A stretch of DNA of 64,000 nucleotides from Saitoella complicata NRRL Y-17804. Lineage: Eukaryota > Ascomycota > Saitoellomycetes > Saitoellales > Saitoellaceae. Below are positions 12,001 through 20,697 of the stretch, in pieces (within the stretch, counting starts at the first letter, position 1; the number at the start of each line of letters is the position of its first letter). The stretch covers positions 344,079-408,078 of the forward strand of contig NW_017567006.1 of assembly GCF_001661265.1 (NCBI RefSeq), given 5' to 3'. The notes beneath the pieces are model-generated. The model did no database searches. It saw only the letters and a program-made list of their open reading frames with translations, and was not told the origin of the DNA. Position numbers and translations under genes: made by a program.

Positions 12001-12768
12001 CCCCAGTGAGTAGAGATCACTTCGGTGATCGACTGGCCGATTGAAGTGACCGGTAAGTTCGGGTGCTATGTAAGCCAGATGAGTCTCTCCAGTGACCGGC
12101 AGAGGTACGCTTTCGGCGTTAACTGTGCCTATAGTATGTTCTTCAAATAATGTAGCGCTTGCAAAGTCGTCCAAGATCATGATAGGTAGTTTAGGTGGGT
12201 ATTGTCCCCGTTCATGAGGTTGCTTGATGCAGTAGATACATTCCGGAGAGATATTTCCGTGGCGCACGGAGTGATTGTGTAGGTTCTTGAGTAGTTCAAC
12301 GATCTCAATGGCGATGGAGAGAAGGTAGTCGATGGAGGTTGGCGATGAGTAGTCCAGCAGATCAGTCTCGAATAATTGCCCTAGAGTACACAGATCGGAA
12401 CCTGCTTTGAGGTATTCGCTGGTCAACTCGCAAAAGAAGCCGCAGCTGAGAACTTGTGTATCCCGAGGCTTGAAAATGTTTTTCATGCCCGCGACGTTCA
12501 ACTGACCAAGAACAGAATATTCGCGCTGCAGGCGACTAACAGATCGCGAGTCTTGCGGATCGCACATCTTCAAAAAGCATTCCGTATCAGGTTCCTCCTC
12601 TATATCGGCTTGCCATGACTTGATTGACATATCCTGGGGCGTCGACGAGCCGGTGATCGACTTGACGCGGCGCGGTGACAACTCGAAGCGCACTGGTCGG
12701 ACATTGACGGCGCCGAGGAATTGTTGTATCTCGACATAGTCATCATCATTCAGTAACTTATGGTCCAT
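6019..12768 (-). CDS. Hybrid histidine kinase with N-terminal kinase-like domain and AAA ATPase (group X type, 2249 aa)
   Basis: A cytosolic sensor kinase of the fungal two-component phosphorelay, in which a histidine phosphate is passed to a receiver Asp and on to an HPt protein. Domains in order: Ser/Thr-kinase-like (about 60-335), P-loop ATPase of AAA/MalT-like type (about 365-650, GYSGMGKS with Lys400, Walker B FVIFIDDVQW), long helical region, GAF (about 1500-1660), coiled coil, HisKA (SHEIRTPFNAI, phospho-acceptor His1726), HATPase_c (N box near 1841, G boxes DTGIGI and GGTGLGLA) and receiver (about 2120-2240, LMDVNMP with Asp2170, conserved Lys in YLTKPL). This matches the architecture of S. 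pombe Mak2/Mak3. The kinase-like domain has HGN where HRD is expected and DFA where DFG is expected, so it is probably catalytically dead. The 6.75 kb ORF has no intron. The stimulus is unknown; oxidative stress is the usual role of this class. Confidence 0.93.
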   Translation of the reverse strand: MDHKLLNDDDYVEIQQFLGAVNVRPVRFELSPRRVKSITGSSTPQDMSIKSWQADIEEEPDTECFLKMCDPQDSRSVSRLQREYSVLGQLNVAGMKNIFKPRDTQVLSCGFFCELTSEYLKAGSDLCTLGQLFETDLLDYSSPTSIDYLLSIAIEIVELLKNLHNHSVRHGNISPECIYCIKQPHERGQYPPKLPIMILDDFASATLFEEHTIGTVNAESVPLPVTGETHLAYIAPELTGHFNRPVDHRSDLYSLGIFLYELFTRVLPFSGDDALNIMHGHLSRYPDPPSKLNKALPKDIDRIVLKLLRKSPDDRYQSAASLLYDLNCVRDFLRAESYENARKAKDFEAGRVDAMARFEIPQGIYGREKELAALFGAYARVSQTEKSEHVSIQGYSGMGKSRLLREVQLMCGRKGSIYMLSKYNQYGQNIPFAAILSGLSHIVGDFLTLNQAGVAKWRGTLREVVGDEARVITDLIPDLEILLGPDWVTTRPPLPELGPSSSQQRFKRVLKSMLTRFGEIGRPFVIFIDDVQWASDADLQLIASLFSKVENSPMANVYLLTAFRDNEVDEKHVVNSVLLKSLTPDTRLTILPVAFEAASNFISDTLHRSRLSELRPECPEYEEIEALCSAIQRKTLGNILFIAQTLKRIYEQDGFKFDFQALKWTWVPDVVSNVAIPADVAALVISRIESLGQTKVVLKVAACLGVDFDITILAKAMAVDEDEARRRLWPGIEAGLIERASTMSSHVRRHRRITDSSGQQTSSTNEDTSAEDSFGASSNTLNVPMDVAVVGDDKENTGAERFHFFHDRAQQAAYALIPDTEKSAFHLEIGRHLQKQLTAAQMDIYLFVLCTHLNFGSQLMTESQERAQLLQYNIRAARRAYKGTAFFAGLQFIQTAVDLLPADGWQSHYCLAVDAYFALADMTFSLARYDEVRDILDELNGRIASGCNKDRLQLLARRSAVCIAMGDFPKALEALGSALTLNGYFFSTHEETRIEEEISELWKQCPATVDGVHALRELPVMEDPIILALLDVLVSTIPALWHGHPLSMTLAMLTALAIFRKHGNNAAGTACYSLLGLLMCAPTCTNYSIALGNAFGDVSEAVLQAVPDVPDAESTHVIKGCLRYWVQDWKAIRDFDVAADLAEQAYNGPYLAYACVDGALGLLFSGVPLDEVERNLSRVVDKVRVHRQDIADLWVGPTLQMMRNLSSKVNETDTDSICMLKGDAFDEDVGLPKMVNSGYMSHQFLFWTMKMLIASLIKNTNRVQEAYENCLKLKSSALGLVPHVPFVHYSTWHILDQNPMLSPEQLATVEENVKMFNDWAEHNPVSMCGRKLCLEADVLAHRGQYLSALDVYDQAIVHAKHNNHIQLVALVNERCGDMLTRRRHTKLGWGYLAEAYEYFVKWGCLPKARRLLDEHPELRLFSSPHPSIPVHLPPLTAIDATGNKGVLQKGTANHEDLFVQVNAKAPFNAVEEPSDSISPTQLDLLAYFRAALAIAKEPKLEKVIEKILRILIQVSGSDYCALVQPRDGELHVVATGDASSTAIHQDRLACTGDLVPPSVVNYVSRTQNMVFKTLEDYQETDDAYISKLLPDKCKSLMGIPLVSQGAFTGLVYLQNDHVYSAYGKQRLDLLTTIATQATFALENATLLHSIEEANKQLRERTAEIEEYAHDLEVRVQQRTEELHAKNLHLEDQIRERERAQVLMKEAKEAAEAAAAVKSRFLATMSHEIRTPFNAILGMATLLCESGLNPSQFEYAETIRTSCEELLSLLNDVLDISKIENEKLELEVRDMYLRDTIEDSVSTLALSASKKGLELCYFSQVDELVDPCTGDPTRLRQVVLNLLSNAVKFCRTGHVIVRSSAAVARTVPDGQVWKVHISVEDTGIGIAENRHDKIFSLFSQVDSSITRVYGGTGLGLAISMRLAQMMNGDITFESVPGHGSTFHFTFETHVSFNRAKRVFRFNGVAYKRSAFGILNSALLCEELELHLTAMKIPHTLTCDDSYDLMALKGKVHPVQWIFLEQGSPVLEKCAREFPEASFILIRGTAEEAPDRSLFDKMGINCSLLVRPSQRRKLYEVMGQSLQYVTAEQKGTQTAEPLSSWSRPTTPSKKLFDPEFAKTTPLRILLAEDNLVNVKVCQKMTAGLGYAIDVVYDGQQAIDKCKEKQYDMVLMDVNMPVCDGLTATRSILAYHKDQPDRQSPVICAVTADVAAGASDACIKAGCSLYLTKPLRVPALKEALLRVSERLKERRQ

Positions 12769-13034
12769 GATCCATTGGCATACAGTCCCTGTAGATTAAG
12801 CTTCACTTCCAGGGAACGGTCGCCGTCGCAAACACCTCAAGCGCGCTGGGCAATCGGGACTTTGGTGTTTCTCGTCCTGCACACTGACGTAAAACGATTC
12901 GGTTCTAGCCTCCGACGAAAAGAAGTTCGGATAGATCTCGCAATTGCTGTATTTGGAAGGTCTTTCGAAGAGACAATCCATGACGGCTCAGAGAGGCAAA
13001 AGGGTGGTTCATGACGACAAAACGCAAAAGAAAG

Positions 13035-13108
13035 TGATTCCGCCCGGGATCGAACCGGGGACCTGCGCCGTGTTAAGGCGCCGCCATAACCAACTAGACC
13101 ACGGAACC
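13035..13108 (-). tRNA. tRNA-Val (anticodon AAC)
   Basis: Reads on the minus strand as a full cloverleaf: 7-bp acceptor stem (GGTTCCG with CGGAATC), anticodon stem GCGCC/GGCGC with loop TTAACAC giving anticodon AAC, and T arm CCCGG-TTCGATC-CCGGG, which doubles as the Pol III B box. No intron. A T run (TTTCTTTT) just downstream would terminate Pol III. Identical in all 74 bases to the copy at 15624-15697. Confidence 0.93.
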
Positions 13109-13697
13109 TGATGGATGAAGAGATTTTGGTTTTTTGTAATACAATAACGGATTCATGCCCGTGAGAACATCGGGGTCACCTGGGTGACTTTCATTGTAGA
13201 TGACTCCTAGTCACCTGTTGCGGGTCTGAGGCTGATTTTTGTAAGAGGAGTCTCAACCTGTTACCCTGACGAACTTCATACGGTGTCTGTCACGAGCAGT
13301 CTGGGTTGATATTCCATTTACATTGTATATTCGCGCTGTCCGTTAAGGTGGATGAGGTTACTATGAGCCGTGTTCGTCCAGTATAAGGCTTCACGACCCT
13401 CAAGCCTTCCTGCTCACAGTCGTAACCGCTTGACAACTGACCTAAGTGCCGAGCAAGTGTTAACACCGGTACCTCGCTGGGCACGTCCGGTTCTGCTACT
13501 CCTTAGAAGACCTGGAACCTACTAACCCAAACTCGTTTCTCATTCACTTTTCATGGAGCACAATGTCTACCGACAATGCATATATGGCAGTTAACACGCA
13601 TCCTGACAAAGGGTTGTACCCGTGACGTTGACGTACACAGCCCCACACGTCCCCTCGGTCTCAACAAACTCCCCATTCCACCACCATCCTTCCAAAC
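13109..13697. other. Intergenic region upstream of the chitinase gene
   Basis: Holds the 5' flank of the tRNA-Val gene and the promoter and leader of the GH18 gene. Small ORFs here have no recognisable product. The last 120 bases are CA-rich, as expected for a fungal leader. Confidence 0.5.
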
Positions 13698-14816
13698 ATG
13701 TCCTTCTTCAAACGAGCCGCCCCTCCGATCCCTTTCAGAACAAAACCAAAAGTCGATCGACCATACATAAACGCGATCTACTACGCCAACTGGACAGTGT
13801 ATAAGGGCTGCACCCCAGCCTCACTTGATCTGTCGAAGATCACACATGTGTTCTATGCATTTGTACGGATTCGACCGGAGGATGGTAGTGTATATCTGAG
13901 TGATGAGGGGGCCGATGTCCAGATGAATGTTGATGGAGCGGATGGGGGTTGTCTTGGCTCGTTTCAACGGCTGAAGCAGCAATATCCTCACTTGAAGGTG
14001 ATCCTCAGTCTGGGTGGAGGAGGTGAAGGCAGCAGCCCTTTCGCTGCAGTGTGCAGAAACACCAGCATGGTGCAGAATCTGGTACGGTCAGCGCGGGAGT
14101 TGGTGGATCGATGGTCACTGGACGGCATAGACGTGGACTGGGAACACCCGTCCAACGCCGAGGAAGGCCGAGCCTACATCAACCTCTTGAAAGCTCTGCG
14201 AGAGGTGTTACCAACGCCTGACTACCTGCTCACTACCGCTTTACCAATCGGCCAGTGGGCACTACAACATATTCCTCTAGATGAAGCCCGGGGTATACTC
14301 GACTACATTAACGTCATGGCATACGACATGAGTGGTCCATGGGCCCCACAATCGGGACATCACGCACAGTTACACAGTCATTCGGATAAAGAGGCGAGTG
14401 GATCACAGGGCGTTGCTTATATGAAACGGAAGGGCGTTCCCGCACACAAGCTTGTGCTCGGTTTACCGCTTTACAGCCGTGCCTTCCTAGGTGTCACTGG
14501 TCCTGCACAGAAATACAGTTCGTGCAGTGGCGAAGAGGGCACTTTTCCGTACAACAAACTCCCGTTGGATGGTGCATACGAGTGGCACGACGAACCGTGC
14601 TGCGCTGGAGGAAGTTATGATGGCGCAAAGGGCGAGTGGATGAGCTATGACATTCCCGTCACAACTCAAAGGAAATGCGACTGGATCAGACAAGAAGGAC
14701 TTGGCGGCGCTTTCTTCTGGGAAGCCAGTGGTGACAAACCAGCCGTTTCAGGCGCAAGTCTCATCCAAACGTCATATCATGCTTTGGGCGGCGAGGAGAA
14801 CATGAGGCGATTCTGA
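13698..14816 (+). CDS. GH18 chitinase, no secretion signal (372 aa)
   Basis: Family 18 glycosidase expected to cleave chitin or chitooligosaccharides by substrate-assisted catalysis. The active-site motif DGIDVDWE lies at residues 142-149, with all three Asp (142, 145, 147) and the acid/base Glu149 intact. The strand motif LSLGGGGEGS (about 103-112) and the C-terminal FWEASGD strand (Trp in the active-site floor) complete the TIM barrel. Met-Tyr-Asp in MAYDMSGPW is also present. It is a single exon. The ATG at 13698 starts MSFFKRAAPP, which is not a signal peptide, and no transmembrane or chitin-binding module is seen. The protein is therefore probably intracellular or exported unconventionally. 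It sits between two divergent identical tRNA genes. Confidence 0.9.
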   Translation: MSFFKRAAPPIPFRTKPKVDRPYINAIYYANWTVYKGCTPASLDLSKITHVFYAFVRIRPEDGSVYLSDEGADVQMNVDGADGGCLGSFQRLKQQYPHLKVILSLGGGGEGSSPFAAVCRNTSMVQNLVRSARELVDRWSLDGIDVDWEHPSNAEEGRAYINLLKALREVLPTPDYLLTTALPIGQWALQHIPLDEARGILDYINVMAYDMSGPWAPQSGHHAQLHSHSDKEASGSQGVAYMKRKGVPAHKLVLGLPLYSRAFLGVTGPAQKYSSCSGEEGTFPYNKLPLDGAYEWHDEPCCAGGSYDGAKGEWMSYDIPVTTQRKCDWIRQEGLGGAFFWEASGDKPAVSGASLIQTSYHALGGEENMRRF

Positions 14817-14872
14817 TATTAATTCCACGTCCTATCTTATATTCTTCTGCACATGCTTCGCTTTTGTCCATC

Positions 14873-15306
14873 TTACTTCTTCTCAAAGTACTCCCACTGA
14901 CCCTTCGGTGCTGGCTCCTCCAGAGCCTCCCATCTGCAGGATATGTTAGCACTCTGACGACACGCAATAATGAAGACGACACGCACGGCTTCCACTCCTT
15001 CATCTTCTTAGCAAGGCTTAGCTCAGTCTCCGCCTGAAGAATAACCTCCTCAATCAAACCAGCACCAATCTTCTGCTCGATCTCGTCGGCACTCTCGGTA
15101 GCCTCAACGATACTCTGACGGTGCTTTGTCAGGGCCTCAGTGGCTTGTCTGTAGACGGCATGCGATGGCAGCTCGGAGAGGGCGGCGAGGGTGTTCTTGT
15201 AGTGTTCGAGCAGGACAGGGCGGGGTTTGGCGACAGCTGCAAGACCGGTAATGCCGGTGGTAGCGATGTGTTCTGCGTTGCGGAGTACTCTTGTGAATGA
15301 AAACAT
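14873..15306 (-). CDS. NADH:ubiquinone oxidoreductase subunit NDUFA5/B13 (2 exons, 126 aa)
   Basis: Accessory subunit of mitochondrial complex I, located in the matrix arm. Exon 1 (15306-14987) and exon 2 (14933-14873) join across a 53-nt intron to restore the family hallmark EWKPWEALEEPAPKGQW near the C-terminus. The N-terminal block TTGITGLAAVAKPRPVL and the YRQATEALTKHR segment are typical of ETC_C1_NDUFA5. The first 15 residues (MFSFTRVLRNAEH) are basic and amphipathic, consistent with mitochondrial import. The start at 15306 gives the family's usual length. A longer in-frame ORF reaches 15483, but the extra N-terminus looks unlike the family, so I rejected it. Confidence 0.92.
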
Positions 15307-15623
15307 CTTGGAGGTTATTGAATGAATGCTCTCGACTGTTGGCCTATCGAATGCTTGCCGTCCATTTCGACCTATATGCAGCCCCTGCATCGCGATTTGG
15401 GGGAGGACAGACTCCCTTACACCCCCCCTCATTGTTGTTGTGTATTTCGTTCTAGCAACTCCATTTCCGTAGCTGTTTCGCACTCCGATACCCAGACCCG
15501 TCCTCTCGTCCCAAGCAAACCCATCACCCGCCAGGTCGTACTCAAAGTTCGTCGCCGCAGCTGACGTTCATGCCCAAACACCAACCTATATTATTTTAGA
15601 GCGATGATCAAAGACATCCAACA

Positions 15624-15697
15624 GGTTCCGTGGTCTAGTTGGTTATGGCGGCGCCTTAACACGGCGCAGGTCCCCGGTTCGATCCCGGGCGGAATCA
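15624..15697 (+). tRNA. tRNA-Val (anticodon AAC), second copy
   Basis: Identical to the tRNA-Val at 13035-13108 but on the opposite strand, pointing away from it. Cloverleaf intact, anticodon AAC, T arm CCCGG-TTCGATC-CCGGG, and a TTTTT terminator immediately 3'. The ten or so bases before each copy are also similar (CATCCA-A/T-CAG). Confidence 0.93.
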
Positions 15698-15752
15698 CTT
15701 TTTGTTCCGTTTTATCTACCTTGACCCTCAACACGTAGTATTCGGAGTATGC

Positions 15753-16873
15753 CTACTCTTTCGTCCCTCCTTGCACTGCCTCTTCTGCACCTCCAAACAC
15801 CCCAACGACAGCCACAGCAGCCTTCTCGAACCCCCTCTTATCCACCAATCGCTCAAACACACCTCCAAACTGCCTTAGCGTATCCTTCCCGTTGTCTGCT
15901 CGTTCCCATGCCTCAGGTACTCTGATATCTGCTGTAATCGACGACCGAGCATCACCTGTACGGGTATCCGCGTCGATGTGCCACGATAGGACGATATCCG
16001 GCTGACCGATGATGCGTAAGATTGGTGTGCCCAGAACTGGTCTCATCATATCATTATTTGCGCTTACTAGCTTCTGATCGCATAGTTTGTCGTAGACGGA
16101 GTTGAACACCGTCAATCGTCTTTGGGCCAGATGCGCGTAAGATGCAATTGCGTACAACGCATTCGAAACGTTCCCCCCCTCGCAACATCGATCAATGTAT
16201 TCCCCAATCTCTGCACGTGCCCAAGGCGACATCTTGATGTTCAGATCAAGCACCGAGTAGTTCTCCTCGTTCACCGTCATCGCAACGGAAAACCAAACAG
16301 TTTTGCTACTGGCGTGACCCGCGAACTCATGTTTACGGCGATTCGTGGAGATTACCGAGGAACTAAACTTGACGAATTGTATATTGTGTAGCGATTGCGT
16401 TGATTCGAGAATGGGACGAGCTGATGGGATGGCTGTAGTCGAGGAAGGTGAGGGAGCTGGCGTAGGAAGGCTGACGGTTGCATTGTTGGATGTCAATAGC
16501 TGAGCGCTGTACAAAATGTCAGTATCTCTGGTTCCAGAAGGTACGACATAACGTACATAAGATTGTCAATTCCTGTATCCTTGTTCCTCTCCTCCGCATC
16601 CCTCTCCACCCGGGCAAGCTCGTTCTTCAGACCATCCATCTCGGCACGAATGGCACGCAACTGGCGCAGCAGCATAGCCTTCTCCTCCTCCAACGCGTCT
16701 TCATACTCAAGGTGCGGCAATTGAGAAGCGACCGTGCCCTGAGAGACATCCGCTTCCAAAGGATCCGAACGCGAAATATCGGAAAACAACCGGCGCGGAG
16801 ACTTGCTCGGTGTAATGCCAGTACTCGTAGCAACGTGCATTCTCTTTAAGCTCTTAGACACGGGTGTATCCAT
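15753..16873 (-). CDS. CENP-P/Ctf19-like kinetochore protein (2 exons, 356 aa)
   Basis: Probable subunit of the inner kinetochore COMA/CCAN complex. Exon 1 (16873-16557) and exon 2 (16506-15753) join across a 50-nt intron (GTACGT...ACAG). Layout: a short basic Ser/Thr-rich N-terminus with possible CDK sites (TPSKSPRR), a coiled coil at about 55-100, then an RWD-like region. In the RWD region the segment from LNIKMSPWARAEIGEYI to YAHLAQRRLTVFNSVY resembles the CENP-P helices. The combination of N-terminal coiled coil and RWD domain is shared by CENP-O and CENP-P, and I cannot fully separate the two. A fungal-specific protein of similar shape remains possible. Confidence 0.5.
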
Positions 16874-17206
16874 GGACGCTGGATGGATGGACGCGCACGC
16901 TTCTCAATGTTGTCGTCGGCAGTCCAACGCGGGTCTAGTGTACGGGCCCGATGGACGTGAACAGAGGGACTCACGAAGCTTGCAAGCAGCTGAGACTGAC
17001 CATTCATTCTCTTCCATCTCATGAGAACAGCACGGGACAGCACACGTACACGTTGCCAGCCGACCCGGGCGGGCCGGGGTGCGCGCCTTATCGTTCATGC
17101 CTGTGAATGAACGTCACTGCTGACAATCAATCCCCGTCACTTCTGACCGCTGCCTGGGTCTTGCAACACAGCCCAACTCCCAAGAAATCAAACGACCTTG
17201 GCCGGC

Positions 17207-17709
17207 ATGTCCACGGTTAGAACCCTGACTCTTCGTTTCCATGACACTTGCTGATCCTCTGTTCAGTACGACGTTGAAGTCATCAGCGACATCGAGTCTG
17301 AAGATAACAGCACAGTCCCCTCTGCGGTCAACGTCCAGCCCATTATTCCGGCTAGTCCTCAAGAGCCCTCCACCAACTCCGTCCTCTCCAAGATCGTCGA
17401 CGCCCTGATCCAAGATCTCGATGCTCACCAGCAGCTCGAAGCTCAGCGCCTCACTATGGAGCGCGGGCAGGATCAAGATGATAGGTGTGAGCGTGAGAAG
17501 AGGGATGTTGCCCAGAGGGAGGTGAGGGATTCTGAGTTGGCGCTCAGGGAGAAACGTGAGAGCGGGTACAAGGATTTCTATCGTCAACGTGTAAGGCTTC
17601 CTTGTTATTGGAGTAAAAAGCCATGCTGACACGTCCATAGGCCGAGAAACACCAGGCGACTATCGCCAAACTCGCTTCGATTGCGGAGATTTTGGCTAGG
17701 AAGGCGTAA
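17207..17709 (+). CDS. Small coiled-coil protein, unrecognised (3 exons, about 133 aa)
   Basis: Proposed exons are 17207-17215 (only MST), 17267-17590 and 17641-17709. Splicing keeps the frame, removing introns of 51 and 50 nt; the first donor (GTTAGA) is weak and the second (GTAAGG) is good. The product is acidic at the N-terminus (DVEVISDIESEDN), Pro/Ser-rich in the middle and strongly helical and charged from about residue 50 to the end (repeated E/R/Q, for example VAQREVRDSELALREK). It is probably a coiled-coil adaptor, but I know no family. The first tiny exon is the least certain part. An alternative start inside exon 2 would give a shorter protein. Confidence 0.45.
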
Positions 17710-17873
17710 GCTCAGACATGAAGGGCGGTTCTCTCCCGTGCGTAAGTTTATGAATGCCGCTGAGCCATATTCTTAGCAGTTTTGACCATCAATCAATATA
17801 TTCGTACAGCTAACCTCTGCCTAAAAACCATTATAGTCATTCATGTCATCAAGCCCACTCCCACTCACGTTGT

Positions 17874-18818
17874 TCAACTCTCAAACGTAGCATAGAGCTT
17901 GTCTGCCCTTCCCTCAAGCCTCTTCTTCCTAGACACATGTGTTCTGAATGTACCACCGACCTTCTTCTTGGCTGCTGTCACGCCACCTTCGACCATCCCA
18001 ACCGTAGCATAGCTAGCCCAAGTAACGCGCAACTTGCTCCCACGCAACCACTCAGTGATACGAATGAAAGACATAGAGGAGGCATTACGGTTGTGACCCT
18101 TGCTTGTCAGGGGCGTAAGGTCGAAAGCCGAGACCTTCTCCTCGACATCCTCCTCGACGGCGGCGGGTACATCGAGCATCTTGCGGGGTGGAAGGTCGGA
18201 AAGGCGTCTCGGAGACCGAATTCGGGTCCGTTCGGATTGTACCGACTCCTTTTGAAACATCATTAGCAACCAGAAGAGGGGATAGGCACATGTCCATCAG
18301 CACTTTAATATAGGACCGTGTGTATGCTCTGCCCTCGGCCATGCCACATACCAAATCATCGGAGCGGCGTCTTCCAGGGATCACCTGCTTCTGTAGGCTC
18401 TTGATTAGGCCGCAATACTTCTCTCGAGACGCATACATAGGTTGTGTTTGCTCACCTCCGTCTCATAATCGAGCGTTTGCCCACCCCCCTTTGCTGCCCT
18501 CCCACGCATATATTGCTCCAATTCTTCCTGACGTCTGGCGTTCGCATTCTTGATTTCTCTCCTACCAGGCGAATGCTGCGGGCGAGTCTTGCTCCTTGAG
18601 AGTTTAGGATCCCTGGGAGGTGCCCCCACGGGCACGGTGAACAGACAGAGTGCGGAATCAAGCGGAGCAACCAGACAGGACATGATAAATATAGCAAGGA
18701 CGACAAAGTCGTCACGCAGGGCAAGAAAAGGGAGAATAGGTGTCGTATGATGATTAGGACTTGGGGGCGGTGTTGTGAGTTGGGTCGATTCAAGGCAAAC
18801 AGCGACGCGAAGGTCCAA
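17874..18818 (-). CDS. Basic hypothetical protein (3 exons, up to 258 aa)
   Basis: Unrecognised. Exons 18818-18456, 18390-18352 and 18248-17874 join in phase 0. The introns carry CCTAATC and GCTAATG branch-like motifs, which supports the structure. The middle is rich in Arg/Lys (SRSKTRPQHSPGRREIKNAN). The C-terminal 60 residues form a compact, probably folded basic block around ITEWLRGSKLRVTWASY, ending in KKRLEGRADKLYATF. The start is uncertain: Met1 (18818) would add a hydrophobic N-terminus, while Met45 (18686) gives a more ordinary protein. The pattern suggests a nuclear protein, but this is inference only. Confidence 0.42.
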
Positions 18819-19076
18819 CCCCCGAAACTCACACGACCTTCACACCAAACTTGGGATGAAACGTACATTGAAATTACAAGGCTGCAGACGAACGAGACGG
18901 AAGTTTAACATCTGTTTTATTCATTCCAAATAGTGATTTTAATCAGCCGTCAAAGCCCTGAATAGCCGACGCTTGACCTTGTGTGCTCCTATGGGACCAC
19001 CCGCACATGCACATCATACTATCCCGAGATGTCCGTAATATCTTATCCGTCATTCAATCCATATTTGTCATTACTC

Positions 19077-20219
19077 TCACTTATTCCACCCCTTTGAAAT
19101 CATCCACCCCTCAATCGTATTCCAAAGCGCCTGCTGAACTTGACGATCCCCATGTCTCCTGTTCTGATCCAACCTAAACTGCTTCACATTCCACGCCTTC
19201 ACATTGTCATTCGGCTGATTCGAGTACGCAACCCACAACCCCTGCGTATTCTGGAACAACGGTGTGGGTTCCGTCCATCTGTATGAACCGAATTGCCATT
19301 TTTGGCCGGTGGTGAAGACTGCGACGACACGGTCCCAGTACTCCGGTTTGAATTTCTCCACGCTGTCAACGACCAAGAACTTGATGCGCTCTTCTCCGTG
19401 TCTGCCCTTGAGCCTGATCCCCTGATGCACGACGTTAATGTGATCTGGCGCCCTATCACCTCCCTTCTCTCGTGCCGCCTCCTCTGGTGGCACAAACACA
19501 CCCTCCTCCAAGAACCTCTTGATGTTATGCATCGTCAACAGCGAAGAAGGCGATGATGGAATGATAATAATGGGTTGCTTGTTGCGTGATACCGGTTGTT
19601 TTGGTGCACCCGCAGAAGCATTACCTGAGCCCGGCTTACCTCCTGCAGCGCCATTCGTAGATGATGTCTTGGGTTTCTTGAGAACTTGGGTGTAGTCACC
19701 GATGCCGGTAAAGAAATCTATGCGTTTGGTCCCACGGAGGATGAGGTTGTGATTGGTAAGAACTCGTTCGTGGTCGCGAGGTATAGGTTCCATGGCAGAG
19801 CCTGCTGTATTGTTTGATGTGGTGGAAGCTTCCGCTGTAGTGGTGTCCTGATCTGCCGGTGCTTCTGCCTTTGATGAACCGTCTTGTAAGCCTTCCACCG
19901 CACTCCCGTCCAAACTGCCATCCAGATACCCAACCAACTCTTTCCTCTCAAACAAGTTTAGGTTGCGAATATCTGACTCCGAACATCCTTGGATATACTC
20001 TGTAGTACCAAGATCTTTGCAGACATATGCATACCAGACTGCGCGCAGGTCGAATGGCTCACCAGACTTTGAGCGATACCGTGTAGCCGCAGTCAGCGGA
20101 AAGGTGGTGTCGGGCCCCAGGCTGATATCTGTAGCAGAGGTGACAGGCGCACCTTCTGGCAGGAGTGTTGGAGTTACTCCCGAGGGGATAGCCTCGCGAA
20201 TGGCTTCCAAAGCGTCCAT
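19077..20219 (-). CDS. CDC73: Cdc73, Paf1 complex subunit (380 aa)
   Basis: Component of the Paf1 complex, which travels with RNA polymerase II and promotes elongation, histone H2B ubiquitylation and 3'-end formation in the nucleus. The N-terminal half (about 1-120) has the Cdc73/parafibromin pattern, including FDLRAVWYAYVCKDLGTTEY. The C-terminal half (about 225-380) is the Ras-like Cdc73 domain: PIIIIPSSPSSLLTMHNIK, KFLVVDSVEKFKPEYWDRVV, then FTTGQKWQFGSYRW and a final helix. The linker between is Ala/Ser/Thr-rich. It is a single exon with the start at 20219. Family assignment is clear from both halves. Confidence 0.93.
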   Translation of the reverse strand: MDALEAIREAIPSGVTPTLLPEGAPVTSATDISLGPDTTFPLTAATRYRSKSGEPFDLRAVWYAYVCKDLGTTEYIQGCSESDIRNLNLFERKELVGYLDGSLDGSAVEGLQDGSSKAEAPADQDTTTAEASTTSNNTAGSAMEPIPRDHERVLTNHNLILRGTKRIDFFTGIGDYTQVLKKPKTSSTNGAAGGKPGSGNASAGAPKQPVSRNKQPIIIIPSSPSSLLTMHNIKRFLEEGVFVPPEEAAREKGGDRAPDHINVVHQGIRLKGRHGEERIKFLVVDSVEKFKPEYWDRVVAVFTTGQKWQFGSYRWTEPTPLFQNTQGLWVAYSNQPNDNVKAWNVKQFRLDQNRRHGDRQVQQALWNTIEGWMISKGWNK

Positions 20220-20697
20220 GACGATACCGGTGATTCCTGCTGCCCTGGTGGTGTAGTTGTCCTCGGTGATGCTGCTCGACGTCGGGGGCCAAGCACCTTA
20301 CACTTACACGTGATCTACACCATGGGGAGATAAAGTACGGGAAAAACGCATTTGTAAATCTATGTTTGAATTCGTGTTGTTATGCTTCGAGCAGATGGAT
20401 GGACTCGTGTCAACGGCAGGACCGGCCTCGCGCGTACACAGAGCAAAGCAGAATGATGGACAAGGACAAGGTTTGGCCGCCAAAAGGACATGTTTTTCAC
20501 ATCTATCGTCAATTCCTGCTGACCAGCGGAAACCCCGTATCCCAAAGTACTTTGCCCGGAAGAAAACGCCATTGATCATCGAAAACCTGAAACACCGCGG
20601 GTGGGCGAACGCTGTCAAAAAAGTGAATTTCTGATAAATGAAAAAGACATCCACCACCCGCTGTCAATCATCCCGAACTAAACGCCTGACTGGTCGC
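20220..20697. other. Intergenic region between CDC73 and the eL33 gene
   Basis: Serves as the CDC73 promoter (minus strand) and the 3' flank of the ribosomal protein gene. Overlapping short ORFs on both strands lack recognisable products. I see no RNA gene. Confidence 0.5.
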
